NCBI GenBank assembly: GCA_964501335.1
Contig: CAZCTC010000041.1
Location: 1 to 64,000, forward strand
Direction: 5' to 3'
DNA length: 64,000 nt
Source of the DNA: CAZCTC01 sp964501335
Lineage (GTDB): Bacteria; Chloroflexota; Anaerolineae; B4-G1; SLSP01
Shown here: in pieces, positions 59,421-64,000 of the stretch
Numbering within the stretch: position 1 is the stretch's first letter
How the letters are laid out: every line of letters starts with the position of its first letter
Notes under the pieces: model-generated
The model's input: the letters and a program-made list of their open reading frames with translations, nothing else
Told to the model about the DNA's origin: nothing
Databases searched by the model: none
Translations under genes and position numbers: made by a program

Positions 59421-60098
59421 ATGAACCTTTTATCTAAAACCCGTTGTCTGGTCGATGCGGTTTTTGCGGCCCGTTTTGATGATATTCAATGTGATGAAGC
59501 GCAGCTGTTAATTGCATTGAGCACATCTGAAGGGCTGGTGGATCTGGAATCTCAACAAGAATATCCGTCGCTGTGGCGGCATCTGGATATTTGCGCGGAT
59601 TGTGCGGGAGAATATCGAATGACGTGGCTGTTGGCGCAGTTGGAGGCTGCCGGGAAACTGGTGGTTCCGGCTCAGGTTCCGGCGCGGCCGGGAGTGAGTC
59701 GCTCGGTGCCCTCTGATCCCGGCCGACTTTCTGCGCCGGTGATTTTTGCCGGGTTCGGGATGGCGACGGGAACGCCGGCTCGCGGTCAGACGGAGGATGC
59801 CGTTGTTCAAGAGATTATGCTCATTCCGGATCGCCTGAATCTATGGCTTGATCTGTTGCCGCATGAAGGCGGGCCAGATCTGCGCGACCTTCTTTGTACC
59901 GCAGCGGCTGTGGGTGAGGCGGAGCAGTTGCTTTGGGAAGGCTCTCCGGTAGCGTTGTTTCTGGAGGGGGCTTTGATTATGGAGAAGGTGTTGGATGATT
60001 TGGGGGATGTGGCCTTTCCAGGGCTTAAACCGGGAGCCTATACTTTGCAACTGACTCTGGCGGGGCAACTTTACACTATTCCTCTTTATATTCCTTGA
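59421..60098 (+). CDS. Putative zinc-binding anti-sigma protein with beta domain
   Basis: The 225-residue protein has HLDICADC (His54, Cys58, Cys61), the HxxxCxxC zinc motif of ZAS-type anti-sigma factors. It lacks a membrane segment. The C-terminal part, with VAFPGLKPGAYTLQLTLAGQLYTIPL, looks like a carboxypeptidase-regulatory or CnaB-type beta domain. A soluble anti-sigma would sense a cytoplasmic cue. It is downstream of the ECF gene by 93 bp. The call rests on the zinc motif and position. Confidence 0.75.
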   Translation: MNLLSKTRCLVDAVFAARFDDIQCDEAQLLIALSTSEGLVDLESQQEYPSLWRHLDICADCAGEYRMTWLLAQLEAAGKLVVPAQVPARPGVSRSVPSDPGRLSAPVIFAGFGMATGTPARGQTEDAVVQEIMLIPDRLNLWLDLLPHEGGPDLRDLLCTAAAVGEAEQLLWEGSPVALFLEGALIMEKVLDDLGDVAFPGLKPGAYTLQLTLAGQLYTIPLYIP

Positions 60099-60119
60099 GG
60101 TTTGCGGCGAGGTCCTCTA

Positions 60120-63100
60120 ATGACAAATGTAAAGCGTTGGTCCCGGCTTTTGATTGCCTGTGGTATAGCGTTGGGGATGTTAAGCTTTTTTTCTTTTCGT
60201 CTTGCGGCGCAGTCGATACCCTTTTTGCAGAGCGCCAGCCCTGAAGATCCTATCGGCGATCCCTGCGGGGCCGGCGAGTTATTGTTCCCGGATGCGATCT
60301 GTCTCCATGGCAGTGTGGCTTTTGTCGGGGCTGACGGCAATCCGGTTTACCTGAACGGTGTGGTGCTTACGGCGACTCTGGGCGACCGGCAGGTGACGGG
60401 GACAACGTTCGTTCATCCTCAATGGTTAACTCCGACTTTTGGCCTCGATATTCGTACGCTGGCTCCCGGTTTTTTGCAGCCCATTACCCTGACTGTTCGG
60501 ATTAGAGATCTGTTGATCGAACGACAGGTGCTGATCAACCCTGATTTTGCCACGCGCAATCAGGAATTCAACCTGTGGGTGTCGCCGGGGGGCGGGGGAG
60601 TACTGGCTTCTCCGCCTCTTTGGGGGTATGTGACCGATTTTGCCGCCGGCGGGCCTGTGACTCAGGCGTTGGTGACGGTGGAACGGGGCGCTGTGGTGCT
60701 CACGGCGACGACGGCTTTTACGGCTACGGATCCTCAGCCGATCTATTATTTCACAGCGGAACAGCTGGCTTTGTTGCAGGCGGGGATTTTCGATCCGATT
60801 ACCCTGACGGCGCAGTATGGCGGCGATGTGGATCGCCGGGTGGCGGTGCTCAATCGTAATTCGGTGCAGGTGAATTTTGCGACGGGGTGGCGGTGCGATA
60901 GTTTCAATCCATTGCCGCAGACCGGCGGCGGGCATGGCATGCCTCAGACGGGTGGGGGCCATGGGATGCCCAATATCGGTTGTTTTTGGGGGTATGCCGT
61001 GGTAGACGGTCAGCCTCAGCCGGGTGTGATGGTGCAGTTGGAAATCAGTGGGACGACCTATGTCGGCAAGACGGAACTTTATCCGGGTGAAACGCAGCCG
61101 CGTTATGGGATTGTGGTTTGGGATGCCTTGAACCTCGATGGGGCGAGCCTGACGCTGACGGCGATTTACAGCGGGGTGGTGGTTACCCGGCCGACGACGG
61201 TGGCGCTGGATCCGGCTCTGAGTCAGCGTTCGGATATGGCCATTGGGCTGGCCTCTCATTCTCTGGCCTCCTTTGGGGGCGCGGAGCCGGTTCAGACAGT
61301 GTTGGTGGAGGGCAATGATCTCTGGTTTGGTACGGAGAACGGGCTGGTGCGTCGGCGGTTGACGGACGGCAATGTTACCCGTTTTTGGGCGCCGAATGGA
61401 CCGGCGGGAACGGCAATCTATGCCGTGGCCCGGGATGCACAGGGCGCTTTGTGGGTTGAAACCGAGCGCGGACTCAGCCGGTATGCGTCTAATGAGACGG
61501 TCGCCTGGACGAACTTCTTTACTGATAGTGTGACCTTCAGTTTGACGATGCATGCTTTGGCGGTGGCGCCGGATGATTCGATCTGGGTGGGGGCGCGGGG
61601 ATGGCTGGCCCACTATTATTTTACAGGGAGCGCGCGAACCTGGGAGACAATTACGTTGGGATCGGAATTGTGGAATGCGGATGTGCGGGCTCTGGCAGCG
61701 GCTCCGGATGGTTCGTTATGGATAGGATTGGGGAATCCGGGCGGATTGGTTCACTATCGGCCGGGCATGTTGTCACCGTGGGAAGTTTTCACATCGGTGC
61801 ACGGATTGCTGCCTGGTCCGGTGCAGGCGTTGGCTCTGGACAGTGCCGGGACGGTATGGGCCGGTTCGGCCGTGGGGGTCAGCCGTTATGATCCGGCGTT
61901 GCGTTCCTGGCAAACCCTGACGACGTTCCTCGGACTCCCTTCGGCCAATGTGCAGGATCTTACTGTGACCCTGGAAGGTGTGCTCTGGCTGGTTACGCCT
62001 GAGGGGGCGGTGCGTTATGATCATCGCAATGGGTATCCTTCCTGGCAGATTTTCACGCCGGACCATGGCCTGGCTGGTGGAAATCTGACCGCTTTAAGCG
62101 TGGTCAGCGATACAGAAGTCTGGTTTGCCACGGCTGCCGGCGTGAGCCGTTATCGTAGCACTGAACTGCCCGTTTGGGAAACTTTCGGAGCAACCCGTGG
62201 GGAGTTAGGCGCGGTGAAAGTGATGGTACCTCAGGTCAACGGCTCGATCTGGTTCGGGACGGCTAACGGCGTCAGCCTTTACCAGCCCGAGAATCAGCCG
62301 CAACGGGTGATTACTCCCACCTGGTTGGGTTTGTTTGACAATCAGGTTACGGCGCTGGCCGCCGAGAATGACGGATCTCTCTGGGTGGGAACGGCTAACG
62401 GCGTTTTGCATTATTGGTATGGGACGGAACCTGCCTGGCAACTCTTCAATCAATCTTCGGGCGGGCTGCGCTCTGACGATATCCGTTCCATTCTGGTAGC
62501 CGATGACGGTGCTGTGTGGTTCGGCGGGGCCGGGGGAGTCAGTCGCTATCAACCGGCACAGGAGCCGGCGTGGAGTAATTACGATTTTGTGACGCATTCG
62601 CCGGACAATTTCGTCAATGTGATGGTGCGGGGTCCAGAAGGTTCTCTCTGGTTCGGTATGAATGACGGCGTGATGCGATATGCTCCGGGTGAATTGTTGC
62701 CCTGGCGTTTCTTTACCCTTCCCGTGAGCAGTGGGGAAATCATTACTCCCGTTTCGGTGCAGTCGCTGGCGACGGCTTCCGATGGTTCGATCTGGTTGGG
62801 GAGTGCGCCGTGCGGTCTCTATCACTATTTTCCCGGAGATTTGATGATTCGAGAGAAGATCCAGTGTCCGGCGATCTGTGCGACGACAGCCTTTTCGGTT
62901 GTGAAGTCGCTGGTGACGGAGCCGGGCGGGGCGGTGCTGGTCGGTATTGGATCGACGGCGAGTGGGGCGACGGAGGGCTGTCTTTTTCGTTATCATGCAG
63001 AGGGCGATGCGACCTGGGAATTATTGACGGGAGCCGGGGAAATCGCCCCCTATTCCGGCGGGGGGGTAGCGCGGAGTGCTGACGGTTCACTCTGGTTCAG

Positions 63101-64000
63101 CACAGAGGGCGGCGTGCAGCAGATTGCTTCCCCGACTCCGTTGAGCAATCTGGCCGTTAGTGTTGCCGCACCGGAGCGGACGGTTTTCGGAATGCCGCTG
63201 CATTATACTTTTTTCATTACCAATCTGGGCCGTGCTGCGGCGCTTTCTACGTGGTTGCAGATAACGGCGCCGGAAGGAATTTCGCTGACGGCTTCAACGG
63301 CCTTTCCTTTTGATGGCTCGCTCTTTGATTTAGGGCCAATCAATGCCGGTTCTGCCGTTCGAGTGGATGTTACGGGGATATTTACCCGGAATTTCATTCC
63401 GGGAGATCGGTTGAGGTTGGCGGCTTCGGTAAGTTCGGACTTTTCTGAGGCCTATTATGCTGATAATGTCGCTTCTGGAAGCACTCTGGTGCGGGCTCCG
63501 GATCGGGTGGATTTGCGGTTGGCTTTCAGTCCGCCGCCCTCGCTGACTTACGGGCGTGCGGTTGTTTTGCAGGGCTGGATCGATAACGGGGGAGAACTGG
63601 ATGCGCTGACTTCCACGTTGAACATTTCATTGCCGATGGGACTGACCGCGACGATTTCAGGGGGAGTTGCCAGTGGTCCGGTGGCGATAAATCGAATTAT
63701 GGCACCGCTTCCGGCCGGGAGCCCGCCGCTGCCCTTTACGGTGGTGGTGACGGCGGTAGCGACTCCACCGCCGACGGGTTGGGCCATGCCGGCTCAACTG
63801 ATACCGATGATTCCTGAGGAGAATTCCCTTAACAATCAGGCGGTAGTGACGATTTCTCCTGAAGTCGAGAATGTTCAGACGTTGATTCTGGTGGCACCGG
63901 AGCGGATGGTAAGCCGGTATGGAGTGACGCCTTTGTTGTCTGAGCTGTCACGCCTGGCGGCGCATTCGCGTGTTCGGGGCCGGATTCTGGATGTTATGAA
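60120..64000 (+). CDS. Very large secreted beta-propeller protein, 3' end beyond window
   Basis: An open frame of about 1293 codons without stop reaches the window end. ATG 60120 follows GAGG; a signal peptide (MTNVKRWSRLLIACGIALG onward) is clear. Next come beta-rich domains (to about residue 395) and then about 14 propeller blades of the two-component regulator type (NDLWFGTENG, GSLWVGTANG, GSIWFGTANG and others; about 397-1004), enough for two seven-bladed propellers. Beta-sandwich domains related to DUF11 follow (about 1004-1245). The last stretch, VQTLILVAPERM...LSELSRLA, could begin a peptidase C25-like domain, which cannot be confirmed. It is downstream of the sigma/anti-sigma pair. 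Confidence 0.88.
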   Translation, partial: MTNVKRWSRLLIACGIALGMLSFFSFRLAAQSIPFLQSASPEDPIGDPCGAGELLFPDAICLHGSVAFVGADGNPVYLNGVVLTATLGDRQVTGTTFVHPQWLTPTFGLDIRTLAPGFLQPITLTVRIRDLLIERQVLINPDFATRNQEFNLWVSPGGGGVLASPPLWGYVTDFAAGGPVTQALVTVERGAVVLTATTAFTATDPQPIYYFTAEQLALLQAGIFDPITLTAQYGGDVDRRVAVLNRNSVQVNFATGWRCDSFNPLPQTGGGHGMPQTGGGHGMPNIGCFWGYAVVDGQPQPGVMVQLEISGTTYVGKTELYPGETQPRYGIVVWDALNLDGASLTLTAIYSGVVVTRPTTVALDPALSQRSDMAIGLASHSLASFGGAEPVQTVLVEGNDLWFGTENGLVRRRLTDGNVTRFWAPNGPAGTAIYAVARDAQGALWVETERGLSRYASNETVAWTNFFTDSVTFSLTMHALAVAPDDSIWVGARGWLAHYYFTGSARTWETITLGSELWNADVRALAAAPDGSLWIGLGNPGGLVHYRPGMLSPWEVFTSVHGLLPGPVQALALDSAGTVWAGSAVGVSRYDPALRSWQTLTTFLGLPSANVQDLTVTLEGVLWLVTPEGAVRYDHRNGYPSWQIFTPDHGLAGGNLTALSVVSDTEVWFATAAGVSRYRSTELPVWETFGATRGELGAVKVMVPQVNGSIWFGTANGVSLYQPENQPQRVITPTWLGLFDNQVTALAAENDGSLWVGTANGVLHYWYGTEPAWQLFNQSSGGLRSDDIRSILVADDGAVWFGGAGGVSRYQPAQEPAWSNYDFVTHSPDNFVNVMVRGPEGSLWFGMNDGVMRYAPGELLPWRFFTLPVSSGEIITPVSVQSLATASDGSIWLGSAPCGLYHYFPGDLMIREKIQCPAICATTAFSVVKSLVTEPGGAVLVGIGSTASGATEGCLFRYHAEGDATWELLTGAGEIAPYSGGGVARSADGSLWFSTEGGVQQIASPTPLSNLAVSVAAPERTVFGMPLHYTFFITNLGRAAALSTWLQITAPEGISLTASTAFPFDGSLFDLGPINAGSAVRVDVTGIFTRNFIPGDRLRLAASVSSDFSEAYYADNVASGSTLVRAPDRVDLRLAFSPPPSLTYGRAVVLQGWIDNGGELDALTSTLNISLPMGLTATISGGVASGPVAINRIMAPLPAGSPPLPFTVVVTAVATPPPTGWAMPAQLIPMIPEENSLNNQAVVTISPEVENVQTLILVAPERMVSRYGVTPLLSELSRLAAHSRVRGRILDVM

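Noticed and set aside
60426..61613. 395-residue minus-strand frame
   Set aside because: It lies wholly inside and opposite the propeller gene, is rich in Arg, His and Pro, and has no domain. The plus-strand frame with signal peptide and propeller blades is the real one.

Overview
The window reads as a chromosomal segment of a moderately GC-rich, anaerobic or facultative bacterium, most likely of the phylum Chloroflexota (Anaerolineae or relatives). The grounds are inference: ferredoxin-dependent 2-oxoacid oxidoreductases, a sodium-pumping biotin decarboxylase, a very large GAF-repeat histidine kinase, secreted beta-propeller and FN3 proteins, and a secreted protein ending in a YLPxxxR-like tail that I associate with Chloroflexota exoproteins. 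No rRNA, tRNA, CRISPR array, insertion sequence or replication origin was seen.

Layout. 1-940: repeat-rich DNA without a convincing gene. 942-8202 (minus): a four-subunit 2-oxoacid:ferredoxin oxidoreductase (korDABC type) downstream of a complete sodium-translocating methylmalonyl-CoA-type decarboxylase (mmdA, mmdD, mmdC, an acetyltransferase, mmdB). 8353-14608 (minus): a repeat-built membrane-anchored protein, a degenerate PyrD/PyrK-like pair, dihydrolipoamide dehydrogenase, cmk, an rRNA pseudouridine synthase and a pteridine-reductase-like SDR. 14610-21838 (minus): two histidine kinases, one with eight GAF domains. 21853-26020: thioesterase, GT-C membrane protein, M50-like protein, scpA and VanZ. 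26465-28415: secreted serine protease and a lipoprotein. 28517-36601 (minus): a fused beta-gamma 2-oxoacid oxidoreductase subunit next to methylmalonyl-CoA mutase, pepF, small proteins, a methyltransferase and a lipoprotein. 36740-49238: an S1-type RNA-binding protein, a lysine 2,3-aminomutase/ATP-grasp/ATP-grasp/GNAT cluster, a lipoprotein with two solute-binding domains, yggS, an M24 peptidase, tsaD and a MerR regulator. 49455-54871: a YcaQ-type glycosylase, a PaxB/Pyr4-like membrane terpene cyclase, two paralogous small proteins (one metallothionein-like), an APH-type kinase and an esterase. 54951-64000: a giant FN3/cohesin/dockerin exoprotein divergent from an ECF sigma factor, a zinc-binding putative anti-sigma protein and a very large secreted propeller protein that runs off the window end.

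How genes may work together. The korDABC enzyme, methylmalonyl-CoA mutase (29832-31511) and the Mmd complex would connect 2-oxoglutarate, succinyl-CoA, methylmalonyl-CoA and propionyl-CoA to a sodium gradient (inference). The aminomutase cluster looks like a small pathway that makes beta-lysine and then ligates or acetylates it. The last 9 kb looks like a regulated cell-surface system.

The most striking genome-scale signal is an intergenic repeat family of about 15 copies. Each copy has a conserved block near GCGTCCCGCAAA, a GACGCGC block, and a long hairpin whose arms change sequence between copies while staying complementary. The far end of several copies carries TATTTTCAAGACAGG, placed just upstream of start codons.
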